From NCBI RefSeq assembly GCF_009389715.1, contig NW_024068212.1:62001-126000 (forward strand): 64,000 bases of DNA, given 5' to 3'. Under the pieces are notes generated by a model that was not told the DNA's origin, made no database searches, and saw only the letters and a list, made by a program, of their open reading frames with translations. The DNA comes from Phoenix dactylifera. Taxonomy: Eukaryota; Streptophyta; Magnoliopsida; Arecales; Arecaceae. The translations under genes and the position numbers were made by a program. Below, one piece after another: positions 47,005 to 60,919 of the stretch (positions are counted from its first letter, which is position 1; each line of letters starts with the position of its first letter).

Positions 47005-48959
47005 TGTAAGGGTAAAGGGCCCGGTCTATTGCCAGCGTGAATCTTAGCACAAGATCGAAGGAGAAAAAATCCATCTCACACAGCTTGCACATAAGACAAA
47101 AGAAGCAGACTCCTATCAGGAGTCGGTCTTCTTCCTTAAGTCCATCGAGTAGAGGAGTCTTGCCACCAAGTTTCCTTTCCTTGACCTCGATTTAAGTTAT
47201 AAAAGGAACCCCTCCTCTTCCCTATAATCATCCTATTCCTAATTCCCAATCAATCATTAGCAAAATCCATTGAGTTCCCTTGATTTTCGTTAAGACCTCT
47301 CGTCAAACCACTATCAATGTCCATTCCTTTTCTATGCCCTTCTTCCAGTTCTAAGGCCACCATTAATGGCTGAGTTGGGCCGACTAGTTGCCGGATTCTT
47401 CTGAACAGATTTTTCTCCCACTCTAGATCCCTTTTCGTTGTCTCTTTTCTTCTTCGTTCGGACTGGCTGTCGTGCTTGGCGTGGCCATGTTTTGGTCCCC
47501 GTGAGTTGTTTCCATAGCCACCTCTGCCGTGGGTATGACGAACCCTAGAGCTTTCTTTCTTCCTCTCTTTTGAGAAGAGACACATTGGGTCTCTCTCTCT
47601 TCTCTCTTGCTCTCTCTTTTTCACTCTCTCTCTAGATAGCTTACGGACCAATGGAGGGTCCAGGTACTTGTGTGGATTTTGGTCAACCTTGAAAGGGTCC
47701 CAAACCAGTATTGTGTGACCAAGGATTCCGGGCAAGCATTGTGCAACCATTTACTCTAATCTTCTACAATTTTCCACCATTGACCCTAGACGTTTCAAAT
47801 TATTTTGATGATAAGGCCTGGCTTTGTAGATGAGCAATTGTTGGGGCAAAACGACATTGGGTAGAGCATTTTAACCCCCCAGTTTGTCAATCAACGAGCG
47901 GGTCGTTGTTCATTATACTTGAGTTTATCACTAGGAGAGATAAGAATCTTTGGACACGATCACTTATATGTATATTTATTTATGCAATGTATGCTTTTGG
48001 CTGATTATTGTTGATATGTGATTGCTAGTACAATTATTTATATTTTCTATATTTTATGCATATATCAGATATTGATCGTTTTTGGATATTTGGATTATGA
48101 TATTGATTGCATGAATTTTGAAAGGAATAAAATGTTGTATTATATTTGCTTGGCATGAGTGGCATGATGGTTAAGAAAGAGGTGTTTGGATTAGCCATGT
48201 TAGACTATGGATAGCCTCGTCATGGCAAGAATGTGGCAATATGGATAGCATCGTCACATGCAGGAACATGACATTATAGATAGCTCGCCATGGGCAGAAA
48301 CATTGCATTATAGATAGCGCCACCATGAGTAAGTTATGGTACTTGAGCTTGCCGGTCACAGGCTGGAGAGTGGCCATGGTTAGTCCAAAATCTAAAGATA
48401 ATTGTTGTTTGATCTGTATCTTGGTAATGAGACATGGATGATAAGTCGTATGAAACCATTGATAGTATTTGTGATGGATGTGTGATGATACACCGTGTAT
48501 GTTATATGCGTATATAACGATTTCGATTATACTGGATGCTTAATATAAAATTTTATGATTTATGTAATTACTCTGATATTATTTATTTGCTTTTTTTGAA
48601 TTATATTGTTATATTGATGTAAATGTATGAAAATTTTTAGTAGGCTGTAAAGCTCATTCTATCTTTTTTTCTTTTTTCTTTTAGAGTCGCAGGACCGTAG
48701 TCTCGATTGGATTGGATGTGGAGTTCGAGCGATGGAGTCATTAGTTAATTAGTTTATTTTATGATACCAAAAAAATATTTAAAATTTTATAATATAATAA
48801 GTTTGATTATTTAATTATGATAGATTTATTTAATTAGATTATTTGGCTCTTAACCGTTGATTTAGATTTTTGGGGTTATTCTAATTTCTTCATTTTAGGC
48901 CTTATATGATCTTTAGGGCATACATAATTTATTTTAAAGTTGCAAAAAAAAAGTTGACA
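47005..48959 (+). repeat. Probable gypsy-type solo LTR
   Basis: Starts TGTAAGGGTAAAGGGCCCGG and has a hairpin gactcctatcaggagtc at 47108-47126, TATAAAAG at 47198-47205, TC-rich leader, 34-bp repeats at 48210-48330, a GGCTGTAAAGCTCATTCT block at 48643-48660 and an end near gttgaca at 48959. The order matches the LTRs at 11023 and 41970-44115. No second LTR or internal sequence follows. A target duplication was not found, so the ends are uncertain by some bases. Confidence 0.6.
48210..48330. repeat. 34-bp tandem repeats in the solo LTR
   Basis: gatagc motifs at 48210, 48244, 48279 and 48313 (34, 35, 34 bp apart) with diverged cgtcatggcaagaa-type sequence between. Confidence 0.7.
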
Positions 48960-50138
48960 CGCACTACATGCGTCGGTTTTCAGTCCTCAGTATTGCTGAA
49001 GTATAAGTTCAGCCAGTTATCCACACAGCCAATGCATCATGAATCCCCTAATCGACATCAACCATTTCTTTTCAAATTTTCCAGTCTAAAACTACTAACC
49101 CTATATTCAATCTACCATTGAAGTCAAAAGGAGAGTATTGCTCTAGATCTGCTGATAAACATGACCAAAAGCTTAGATCAGACCCTATTCTGCCAATTAG
49201 TACAGTTCAAATTTGAGAATTCATATTCCAATGATTCTTAAACACAACGCTACATGGCTACAATGGACTTGACCTGCAATGCTTACCATTAATGCTATTG
49301 TTATCTATAGGAAGAGAATTTTGTTTTGCATTCAAAGAATGGTGTGGTTTTTCGGTGTGAATGCTTTTCATGAAACTTATTTTCAAATAACTAACATTCG
49401 TAGGATTCATGCCTCTTGTTTTCCTCCGTTCTATACCTTTTAGTTAGTGGGCATTCTTCCATGGGTTTAACACTAATATGACCACAATTAAACTATTTGA
49501 AACAGGGCAAAGAGTTTGTAAAGGCTCTTTTTGGAAAGAAAAAGGTTTGAGACCTTTTGTTTTAGATTTTGATCCCAAATCTGTATAAATTCTCCGCAAG
49601 ATTAGATAGATCTAGCAGAATACAACTCCACTTTGACCCCCCCAATGGCTTATATTGTGATTCAAATTAAATAGCTTACCGTATCCTCTTTTATTGTTAT
49701 TGGATCTGGTTTAGATTTGGATCTATAACTAGATAACCAATAACTACTGTTATTGGGGTATTGGATACCAAAATCTTAGTCAACTCCCATTATGATACAA
49801 TATAAAATTCACACTGAACAAACTTGTCCCTAATTGACCTCCTTACATCGCCGAAGATATTAGCAAATGGGAATGGCACCAGTGACCAGATGCATTTCTT
49901 CCGGTTTATGCGAACCGGTCGGGTTGGCCCGGTCTGCTATCGTGGAGCCGAACACCCATCCCAGAGCCCTTATAATAATGTCCGGCGGTGCACCGTACCG
50001 GAGTCCGGGCCTCCCCGATTCAAAATTTTCAAATGCTTCCCCCCCTTCGGTTTCCTAGTTTCACTCCCATCGGGTTTCGTCTCGCTAGGGTTCCAGATTC
50101 ACCTCTCTCACCGTCGATTGATCCGGATTTGGGCGGAA
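48960..50138 (+). promoter_or_regulatory. Upstream region and 5'UTR of the INCENP gene
   Basis: 48960-49800 holds no recognised feature. From about 49850 the sequence becomes GC-rich (tccggcggtgcaccgtaccg), as expected of a promoter and 5'UTR. An open frame reaches back to 49824 in frame with the gene, but its composition is unlike the protein, and the start at 50139 fits the family. No convincing TATA box was seen, common for housekeeping promoters. Confidence 0.45.
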
Positions 50139-53100
50139 ATGTCGACGATGGAGCACCTCTTCATGCAGATTTTCGAGCGGAAGAACTGGATCGAGGACCA
50201 GCTCAGGCAGCAGATCAAGTCCCATGTTCAATCCCTGGCCTACAACCTCCTCGCCGACGGCACCCGTCCTCCTTCTTGGCTGTGGGCCACGGAGTCGGCT
50301 GAACCTGGGTTCCCTAATATTGATGGTACTCGATTTCTTTCTCCCTCGCGTTGGGGTTTCTAGGATTTTGAGCCAATACGGTTCTTTCTGGAGAAGTTTC
50401 TAAATTTCTTCAAGATTTCTTATTACCTTGGTGAAATTACTGAATCGAGAGTTTAGGATGTAGGGTTTTGTTGTGAATTTAAAGGAAAGGGAGCTTTCTG
50501 GTTTTTGATTTTGAACTCGTTGTAGCTTAAAGGTTTCTTGAATTTGTCACAGGGTTTTCATAGGTTCAATATACTGCTACGAATTTTAAGCTCTGGCATT
50601 CTGGTTCTTTCTTGTGTTTTACTTGGTGTCTGGAACTATGGCATTTGTATGTTTCTGGTGTAGTATGTCTTCCTCCTCAGATTCTTGAAACATTGGCCAT
50701 AATTAGCTTGAATTGTTGCCGATAGTTGCCCGAGAGTTCTGATTAATATGTATTTAGCGCTGATTATTGTAGAAAGCATTCCTTTTTCTTAGTTCCTTTT
50801 GTAGGGTAGGTTTTAGGTGCTTGATCCAGGAATGTTTTCTTTAAATCTTTAATTTTTTGCTCATGTTGCACGGTTTTATAGGACAACTTGACCTCTAGGT
50901 TACCGGAAGCCACAAGTATCATTAAGTACTCAACACTGCTTGATTTTGTTCAGCACTGGATTTGGAAAGCCGTCCATACCTCTCAGAGTACCGCTAACAG
51001 TTACGGTCATTACTCTTCAAAGCATTGTGGTGCTTTGGATTCATTGTTTTATTGTTTTTCAGAATAACGCAGGAATGCATCATTGAGAGCTCTGCTGTGC
51101 TGTAGCACAGACCAGTGTACCACAAGATGTGCCTCTTTTTGGATTACCTTTTTCCTAGCATCAAGGTTTTAGGAAAATGCAACAGAGTTGTGACACCCAT
51201 TCTTTAAGTTTGATGAGTGTGTAGCTATTGGTGGCCTGCTGCCTTGAGTGAATCAGCAAAGGACAATGGTGCATGATAGAAATGTGATCTAAATGCATCT
51301 GTTACCCTAGGCCTTCATCCAGGTGCAAGACACCCAGCTTTGTATTGAGCCACTTTGTCGCACCATCTGAGCTAATAGTATGAACCTTATCCTTTTCTGT
51401 GCATGGCGATCCATGTCAGGGCCTCAGGGGTGAGGCCAGACTGACCAGGTTTGTGCCTTAACCATTCCCAGACTGTGTTAACTTGCACGCTGGGGAGAGA
51501 ACTTGAATGTCATGAAAAAAGTGTCGTGATGATAAAGTTTCATGCTTGTGTGAAATGTGAGGACCAAACCTTGCAGAGTGCGCTACGCTTGCAACTTGCC
51601 CTGCATATGCTTTGTTTTTGTTTGTGCAGTGTCAAATGTGGGATATGAATTTCAAACTTATGACATGTCCGCTCTGAGGCATGGCCTCTAATTTTTATGC
51701 CATATCCATTTTCAGTTTTATAAAGATGTGGCTTACGTTACAGTAAGTCATTCCTATTTTGTGACACTGAAATAAACTACTTTTTATTTCTCAGCCTAAT
51801 AAATGTTTTTTATTTATTTGCTAGTCAAATTTTAAATCCATTTCCCGTTGTTTCATTTTGATCAGTTCTAATGTTATATGTGTGCTTTTCTTATTGTCAT
51901 ATGGTGAACCATGTTTTTCTCTTTAATGTCTTTATCTGATTGAGTCCCAGAGTCTCCATTTTTTTTTTTTTTTTGATTTCATTGCTTTGGGACCTTAATG
52001 CCAGGTCTCCTCCGTGGTTCTTCTAAGTTCAGTGAGTCTGTAGTCCTCCCTTTTTTTTTTACAACATTTGCACACATATTACTTGATATCCTGTGATTAT
52101 AGGTTTTAAAACTTGTTGTTTCCTTTTCTCGGGTTGGTTCAATGGCTCTATCATCCATTTTGTTGGAATTTTAAGTCTTGCCATTTTAGTGTAGTAACTC
52201 AGGTATTCCTCATGCTGATAGACAGCATGTGGAAATATTTATTGAACTCCTCTTTAGTCGTGGACCAAATCACAGTACTTAGAACTCTTTCTGCACATAT
52301 AAGCTGCTATCATGTTATGTTTTGCACTTTTTCTGATGGATATGGATTATTTATTAGGAATTTAAATGGTATGTTTTAATTTTAGATAGAGGCTTCATAC
52401 TCGTATTTTGTGCATCTGTTCTGAGGATATTTTGTAAAGTGGCTAGCAATTTATTTATCCTTGATATTGCACGGTCATTACAATGCCTAAGCTTCTTCTC
52501 GTTTGTTCTTTCGTTTCCTTGGTTTTATGTCTTCAATGCAAGACGCAAAGAGAGGGACAGGATTTTGGGGGGTGAGGGGTGGGGGAGGTGGTTTAAAATT
52601 TAAATACATACTCTTTATTAAGAATCATACTGTGTTTACATCTTCCTCAAAGTAATTGTGGCAATTATTGAAACAGTCTTATAGTTTTCATCGAGCTCAG
52701 CTTCAATTGTTTATATGCATTTTTTTCTAGTCTCAGTTATATATTTTTTCTTCTTTAAAGAACATATTTTTGTTTTTGCAGAAATGAAAAGAGAACAGCT
52801 TATTTCAGGGATCTTATTCCCACATCTGCAGGCTACCACTCCTTCAATGAACCACAACAATCTTTACACCGTGCCTGCCCTGAAGGGTACTAATGTGTCC
52901 CAGCCCGGTAGCTTCTTTAATGACATGTATGTCTCAAATCAAAATATCTATGCAGAGCTATCTGATGAAGTGGTTCCTAATAATTTCCTTAAAGACAGTG
53001 AACGAGATTCTGATATAATAGGCTTCAAATCTGTTGAGGCTAATGCTGGGTTTGACCCACTTGCAAGGATACAGCGTTCCAGATCGAGGCAAAGGGACTT

Positions 53101-56100
53101 AGAGAATCGTCTCAGTAAGAAAGCAAAAATTACATGTTTTGGATATGAAAGTACTATTGATCAATATACCGGTAGAATGACTCGGTCTAGGGTTGCCTCC
53201 CTCAAGCCTGGCAATGTTAAAGAAACATCAGTTATGAAGAACTCATTGGCTTTTGACAATGTAGATGATGGTCGAGTCACTAGATCAAGAAGAACATCTC
53301 AGAAACTTGATTCTCTTCACAAGTTATCAAAACCAGCCAAACATTTAAAACCTGTGGAATATGGAGCACAGAAGGCATCAGAAGATCAAATGGATTTCTC
53401 ACCAGCTACGTCAGCAAATATGGACACTCTTGAAGTCAATAACATTGATGATGTCATGCCTCCACAGAGATGTGCTACTCAAACTGCAGTGGAGGGACTT
53501 GCCTCAGATGCATCTTCTCCTGTTAATTCTGGGATGAAGATACCATACACTGCAGCTCCAGAGCTACCTCAGACCCATTCCCTAGTTGAAGCAAAGAAAC
53601 CTCTTTTTGGTGGCATTGAATTTTGTGGTTCAAATGACAACCCTGTTACTGCTTTTAAAAAAGAAAATCAAGAGTACACCTCTGAGGTTACTCCTTTAAA
53701 GATGCACATGCAATCTCTGAAAGAAGATTCCTTTTGCAGAGATTCTATGAATGCGCATGGTTCTTTAACACGCAAGGAGCCTCAAGATGATGTCTTGCGC
53801 GCTGGACAAGTTAGGCAAAGAACAGAGGAAGCTGGCAGATTTTCAGATGAATGTGCAGAGGAGAATCATAAATTTGTTGAAGTAGATGACTTAGAGTGTC
53901 ATTCCGACCCTAGTTCATGCAATCAAAAGCCTTCTCAGACACCCGTCCAATTGTCTTTGAAACCAACACATTGTATCTCTGAAAATGAGCTGACACATCC
54001 ATCCCTTATGAGGGACTCTATGCTAAACTATAGTAAAAAATTTTCAGGTGAACAAAGTGTTCCACGAGATTGTAGCTCTGAAAGTTCATCAGGAGGGCTG
54101 GTGAAGCATAAATTGGAAGAGCAATGCAGTGTACCTCTTATTGATTTGCAAACAAGCATTGTAGCCAGCAGGCAGTCTATTATGACCAATTCCGTGGTTG
54201 AACCAAAACATCATCGACTTGATGGTAAGAAGCATATGGGTTTGGATTGTAATTCCATTTCTTCATTGAGGAAAGAATCTAAGGGCAGAAATTCTGAGAC
54301 TGATATAAAATTGGACACTGTGCAGTCAATGAAAGAAGAATTGTTCCACGGAGCTTCAAAAACAGCACATTTTTCTCCAGCAATTGTGCAGATACAGGAA
54401 GAGGTTGTCTTACCTGCCTTAGAAGACATGAGAAGTATAGATGAGATCAACAGGGTCTCAGATGATGTTCATGAAGAGATTTCGGAGTTACTTGGAATAG
54501 TGAATCGAAAACGTAATTCCCAATTCATGAACTGTGACAATATACCTTCACATATATCTGTTATGTCGGCTTTGGAAGTGATGTCTGTGTGTGTTGCTAG
54601 TGAGAAACATTCCATCGACAGTCCTGTGAAGTGCCCTACAAATGAGAATTGTGAGGGATTGCTCATCAAAGAACCAAATGGCAGTTTAATCAATCCGACA
54701 GAGACCCTTCTCAGTGTTGGTCCAGCATTATTGTTTTCTGAAACGGATGATATATGCATAGAAGCTGAAGGAGCTCAGACCACTGCAGTGCAACTTGGGA
54801 AGACAGGCGTTGCAACACCCATATCGATGTCTGGTGCTGCTGAAAATCATGATGTGGAGGTAGAATGCCAGCATCTGCCAAAGAGTTCAACTATCAGTAA
54901 TAAGATTATCAGTTCTTGTAAATCAAATGATTCTGTTTTAGTTTCTTTAAAAAAAGCTGGCGAACATTTTTCAGCTCAGGACACTGTGACTAATTCTGGT
55001 ATCAGAGATGCTGAGGAGAAGCTCCTTGTCAGAGAGATGCCGAATACGGCTGAAGCTCACAATGCAAGAGCTCGTTATTTTTTAAGAAGCTCTAGCAGTC
55101 TTGATAAGAATTTTGGTTCTTCTATGGTAAATGCTTTCATTATACCTTTCCCTGATAAAATATCTATGCAGCTGGAAACCATCAAAGATGATATTTATGG
55201 AGGTTCAAAGAATGTTCCAGAAAAAAATGTCATTCATCACGTAGAAACACCAAACAATACAGAAGCTCAAATTGCAGCACCAGAAGCTCGTTACTTCTTA
55301 AGAAGCTTGACTAGCCAGCCAAAAAACCCTGATTCTTGTAGATTAGTTGGAACGAATGATGCATCTAGTTCAAAGCAATCAATGGAAACTGTTGCTCCTG
55401 CATGTGAAATTTCATGGCCTAAAAGGAGAAAAATGGAGGGTCGATCAAATAACATCCTCGCAACTTCTCCTAGGATGAGGTTTAAACCTCTCCTGCATGT
55501 TCAGAAGGGCAGTGGCTGCAGAAGCAAGATCAGTTCAGAAAATGCCTTTGGGGATGGTTTGGAGTTAAAGTCATCTCCCTTACCAAGTGAACTGAAAAGT
55601 GAAATTGCAAATGCAGTCTTCAAAAGCCCTCTCGAAGTTCTCCATGGTAGTAAGAAGCTTCGTGTTAGAGAGGTATAGAGCTCTTGTAACTTCTTTACAT
55701 TATGTTTGTATTGCAGAGCATAATTAGAATTATACTGCAGTAATTTGTGTGTTTGCTAGCAAGAATGTGTGCATGTGTTCATGTAGCTGCTTGCATGTGC
55801 ATGTGCACTTTTATGTGTGTATGCATGCATGTTCATTACCTGTTTGTGCATATGTGTGTGTATGTTATTGTGTGTTGTGAATGGGGATTCACGTTCATCT
55901 GCTTAATATTTACCAAACTAAGCCTCTGTTGTTTAAAGAATTGTAAGCAGGTGTATATTACTGTTTATATTTAATTACTATATGATTTTTGATTGTTCAA
56001 GTTACTTCTCGAAAGAATGCTGTATATCAATTCTATTGGGGATAAAAAAAATCTCTCATTTAATATGATATATATATATATATGATTTTTTTGTATCTAT

Positions 56101-59100
56101 TATGTTATATTATTTATGCTAGTAACCTTCTGAAATTGCATGTCAGAGTTCATCTAATAGCCTAACCAGGCAATCTGTTTTTAATTGATGAAATCATTTT
56201 TCTCAAAATGTTGAGTTTAATGACTGTGCTTATTTTGCAGCTCTTTTTGGTATTGTGTGTCTACATATGGGCCTACATAAATATATATATGTATAATAAT
56301 AATAATAATAATAATAATAATTATGTTCGTACTTTTCTTGTTATAGCAACTCATATTTTAGTCTTGCTTGGCAGGATGGTTCTTGCTTAAAAGCTGATGA
56401 ACGAACTATGGTGGCTCCCTTGCAAATTGAAGATAGACGAAGAGCGCCTTTTTATGATTTGGCAGGTGGAATATCTGGAACTTATTTAACAAACAAAGCC
56501 GGAACCTCTGAAATGTCTGACATTAATCTAAAAGAATTTTGCATGTCGGAAGATAGTCATGACCTAACACATAGTGAGAGCATTTTACGACATAAAATAC
56601 CAAAGAGTCCTGGTTATTATGTGGAATTTACTGAAGAGAGAAAAATGTGTGATACAGGAGGAAGTTTTTATGATTCAGCGAGATTGTCTCAATGTGATGT
56701 TGGCATGGCTGATTGCGATGAGACCATGCCAGAGTTTGAGGGATTTAGTATTGGTGTTTCTTCTGTACTAGAGGACAGTGACTTCTATAATTCTGATATT
56801 CCGAATCTTACAAAAGAACGGGATTCTGTGCTGGAGCAGTTGTGCAATTCTAGGAATTTGGTTACCCCAAGTTCTTGCCTGTCCACCAAGTATAAAATTA
56901 ATAGACTTCCTGATATGTATCAATCTTTACCTGCTGGTATTCTGGAGCACATGAAGTCAAGCAATCCAATCCATTCTAATAATGTTGATATGAAACAATT
57001 TAGGGAAAGTGAAGGTGAGAATTTTTCTGGTCTTTTTAACTTGGAATTAGAATATGATGGTTCTTTCAATGGAAAGCTTCATTCTCACAGTATGCCGTCT
57101 TCAAGTGCAAGATTCGGATGGCTCACTAGTAAGCCTCCTTTGAGCCCTGCAGTTGAAAAGTCCAGCCAGAAAAAGTTTTGGGGTAGAAGTGGCGCCAGTT
57201 CAGAGACAGTGGGTTCTAACCCAGAGCTTGTATGTTTTCGTATTGATGAAAATACAAGCACCACTGAAGAAAATGAAAGTCCAGATGGACTAGACATGTC
57301 GAAAGAGAGGGTTGGCCCAAGAGAGATCAAGGTGTCAACTAACAGAGAAGCTCTTCTAGATGTCACTGCAGTTTATGATAATGCACCATCTTTAGTTTCT
57401 GTTTCCAAGAAGTTTGCTGAAAGAGGTAGTCTAGAGTCTCTGAACACGGAGTCTTACTCTGGGGCTCAAAAAAGTGTCCATTCGGTTGTGGAAAATGCTT
57501 GTGCCCAGAAGCCTAAGATAGTGGATAAGGAGAAGCATAGTCTTCCAGTTAATGGAAATCGAGTTCGGAAAGCATCTGAATCTATTAGTAGCAGGTCAAG
57601 TAAGCCAGAAATTTCTGGAAAAGCAGAGGATAGAAACAAAAGCCGGATGCATCTGGGAAAAGGATGCAAGCCCAAAAATATTATGTCCAATATATCTTCC
57701 TTTATTCCACTTGTCCAACAAAAGAAGCAAGCAGCAACAGCAAAAGGTTATTTTTCTTCCTTTTGGCTTTTTTTTTCCCTCTGGAATTCTAATAATTAAA
57801 AGACTATATAAACTATCCGTAGGGTTAACAATCCATTATGCAGCAACTTATAACAAACTGATCTATTTTGTTAATTTATGTTGCATTATTTACAGATTCA
57901 TTAACGTTTATGGGAAGAAATTTGGGAAAAGCCAACTAAAGTTTCATCCAACTGTGTTTCTTTTTTTTTCATTTTCAGTGTTTTTATGATATGTAAAACT
58001 CATTATTTGTCTATTAAAAAACAAATGAAAGTTAAAAGTCCTCCAAACCTAAAATTACATCAAAAACAATACGATCTTGGTTTGATTTCTAATTTGATTT
58101 TCTCCTTTCCCCCCTGTCTTGCATGTTTGATCTCTTAGCTTGCAATGTAGCTTTGGGTCAGATTCATGGGTTTAAAGGTGAAATTTTTTCTGTTTGGTTA
58201 CTTTGGTATGAAAATGCAATTTAAATAACTTCAACTTAACAGATGGTTAGTCTGACTATGGTTAGCAATGCATGTTCAATCAAAGATGAACAGTGTTGTT
58301 TCTTTCCCCCCAAAACTGACAAATGTAAGGATTTAATCCTATAGTGCACTCTTCTCCTTGACTTTCTGAGTTGAGCTTTAATAATTTAAAACATTATAAT
58401 GCAAATTTGCAAGTTAAAAATCAAATTTTACAAATAGAATCAGATGTGATAATGACATAGTGTTGCAAGAATTTAAAGGAAACATCAGCTTTTCTTTCTT
58501 TTTCTTTTTCCTTTTTTTTGATATTTATGCAATTAAATTTGTAGAAACTAAGCAAGATCTTTTATATTTCCATGGATCACCAACTTCATACATAATACAA
58601 TTAAAGATTTCACAATGCAATATCTGCTTACAGTAGTATTATTGTACTCATTTAAATTTCATTTTTCTTATTTTTTATTGTTTCTGAAATGCAGAAGCTG
58701 CTGAAATTTCTGAGGTTGCAACTCCTTGTTGTCTACAATTAAACTGTTTTTCCAATTCTAGGTGTATCTTTGTTTTAAGCAGGAGCTGCCAATTGCCATA
58801 TTCCATCTTACAAATATTATTATATTCATGCATAAAGAACCATTTTTCTTCCTGAAGTAGCAATTGTTGTAGATGATTTTTGTCTTGAAGTTGGAGCTGC
58901 TGCCTGCAATATTTGTTTTCTTCAAATTTTGCAGTCAGTTACATTTAGGTGCTATAAACTGACAAAGGAAGAATGACAAGAGTAGAGGCTATATATGCCA
59001 ATACTCTGAAAATAGGATTTGTCTAACAAGGTTGCAAGTGAATAGTATGAGGTACCAATATGTTGTCTTCACCCCTACTGCATCCTATATTCTAAAAGTG

Positions 59101-60919
59101 ATAAAAATCTTGATCACTGTTTGTGGCTACATGAGCAAAATGAGAAAGCTTCATTTAATTTGATGCCTTAGTAATGTGATCCTTGTTGCCTCTCAGGGAA
59201 GAGAGAAATTAAAGTAAAAGCGTTAGAGGCAGCTGAAGCTGCGAAGCGTCTTGAAGAAAAGAAACAAACTGAGCGTGAAATGCGGAAAGCAGCTGCGAAG
59301 GTAGGGCGTGCAAGGTTAGAGCAGGAGAAAGAACTCAAGCAAAAGCAGAAAGAAGAGGAAAGGAAGAAAAAGGAAGCAGAAGTTGCTGCAAGGAAGAGGC
59401 AGAGAGAAGAAGAAGAAAGAAAGGAAAAGGAAAGAAAGAGAAGACGTATTGACGAAGCTCGAAAATTGCAAAGGGAACAGGAGGAAAAATTCTGTGCTGA
59501 GAAAGAGGAGAGAGAGCTTCGGCGCAAAGCTGAAGTAAGCTTTTATCTCAATTTTTTTCCTGAATATTCTAATATCCATTTGAACGGTATGTTCCTTACA
59601 TCAACATATATTTCGTGACTTTCATAGGCTGAGAAGGAACGGAGGAAGAAAGAATTGATGGAACAAGCAAATCGGCAACTGAAATCAGAAAAAGAGGGGG
59701 AACTTGCTGGGTGCAGAAAACCTGCTGATTTGGAAGCCGACACCACTGAGGTGGTAGTGAGGGAAAGGAAACATGGAAATAGTAACTTTGCAGGCCCCGA
59801 TGTGTCTAAAGAATTAAATGATATTGAAAAGGTAATAGTGCCCTAGCAGATTTGGATTCTGCATTACTCATTAGTTGTCCTTTTGCGACCAGAAGTAATG
59901 TCATTATGCTGGCTTTGTTTACTTTAACTTCCCCATGATTTTATTTGTTTATAACTGAGTCTTTATTTGGCAATGCTGGATTCGTTTTCGCTTAAGTGCT
60001 ATATGTTAGAAGGCTGTCTAAGAGGAATTTAGTTTATCAATTAGTAATGAAAATAATTGCTAGCTTGGATGAACCACAAGAGTATATTCTGCTGTTAAAT
60101 TTTAAATCTGAATAGATCTGTACAATGACCTGCATCCATTCAGTATGAAGTTGCTAGCTGATCTAATAACCTTGATTCTTCTTGATCTTGATCTTATTGC
60201 TTTTGCAGTCATATGACATGTCTCCATACAGAGACTCTGAAGTTGAGGATGATGATGCGGAAGAGGAAATTAGGCGCAAAAGGAAATACATTCCTTCATG
60301 GGCAAGGTGAACAATTGATTTCTATTTAGCTGACTATTGATAAAAGCATGCACATATCTTATAGATATTATGCTGTCATATGAGTTCATTTTCTACAAGT
60401 TTCAACAGTTTTAAAGTAGTAATTGTTGCTGCATTAATTGCATCGTGCATCTATTTAGTAACCTTAAATTTACTGAAAGTAATCCTGAAAATGAGATGAT
60501 AGTATTCTGGTTGGTTAGGATCTTCATAGCAAAAAATGTCTGAATTGAGTATTGAAGTTTTCACTGGGATGTGTGACATGGACGGGCACATGCTCACATT
60601 GTTTTGATTTGCACACTAAGAGCCCTTCTTTATTACTAATTTATATAACAGGCGGTTCATTTGATTTTATATAGCACACTGGTATTTGCAGGAGAGAATG
60701 CTTGGATCAAATTTTACTTTCCAATCAACATCTAGAGCCAACAGAAATCTTCTGTCGTAAGAATTCTTTTGATTTAAATGAAGGTGAGTTCTAAGCAAAG
60801 CAACCAAGGATGCTTTATTCCCAAATGTATATTTTGCACATCAACTATAGGCTGATGGTGTTATCCGATCTTCGTTTTCTGCAGTTCTTTTGCCTCGTAT
60901 TCTCCACTTGCCATCATGA
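50139..60919 (+). CDS. WYR: Inner centromere protein INCENP (WYRD homologue)
   Basis: Eight exons: 50139-50325, 52782-55672, 56375-57746, 59197-59534, 59628-59831, 60209-60306, 60692-60783, 60885-60919. All junctions are GT/AG, and the joined length of 5217 nt encodes 1738 residues in one frame. The start MSTMEHLFMQIFERKNWIED matches the N terminus of plant INCENPs. Residues 64-1480 are long, Ser-rich and disordered, with paired basic motifs GRMTRSR (193), GRVTRSR (226), RYFLRSS (827) and RYFLRSL (899). Residues about 1485-1625 form a highly charged Lys/Glu/Arg helix (single alpha-helix or coiled coil). The C terminus (about 1665-1738) is the Aurora-binding IN-box: SYDMSPYRDSE, RRKRKYIPSWA, NSFDLNEVLLPRI. 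INCENP is the scaffold of the chromosomal passenger complex, activating Aurora kinase at centromeres and the phragmoplast. The family call is firm; minor exon edges are predictions. Confidence 0.92.
56292..56322. repeat. (TAA)n microsatellite in INCENP intron 2
   Basis: About ten TAA units, 50 bp before the exon 3 acceptor at 56374. Upstream in the same intron (55747-55870) is a TGTG/CATG-rich stretch. Confidence 0.9.

Noticed and set aside
47250..47750. 166-codon minus-strand frame in the solo LTR
   Set aside because: Low-complexity charged sequence in LTR leader DNA; no splice context or family resemblance.
49824..50138. Upstream in-frame extension of INCENP (105 codons)
   Set aside because: Composition is unlike the protein, and the start at 50139 matches the conserved N terminus; the upstream part reads as 5'UTR.
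54211..54759. Minus-strand frames opposite INCENP exon 2
   Set aside because: Antisense shadows of the large coding exon.
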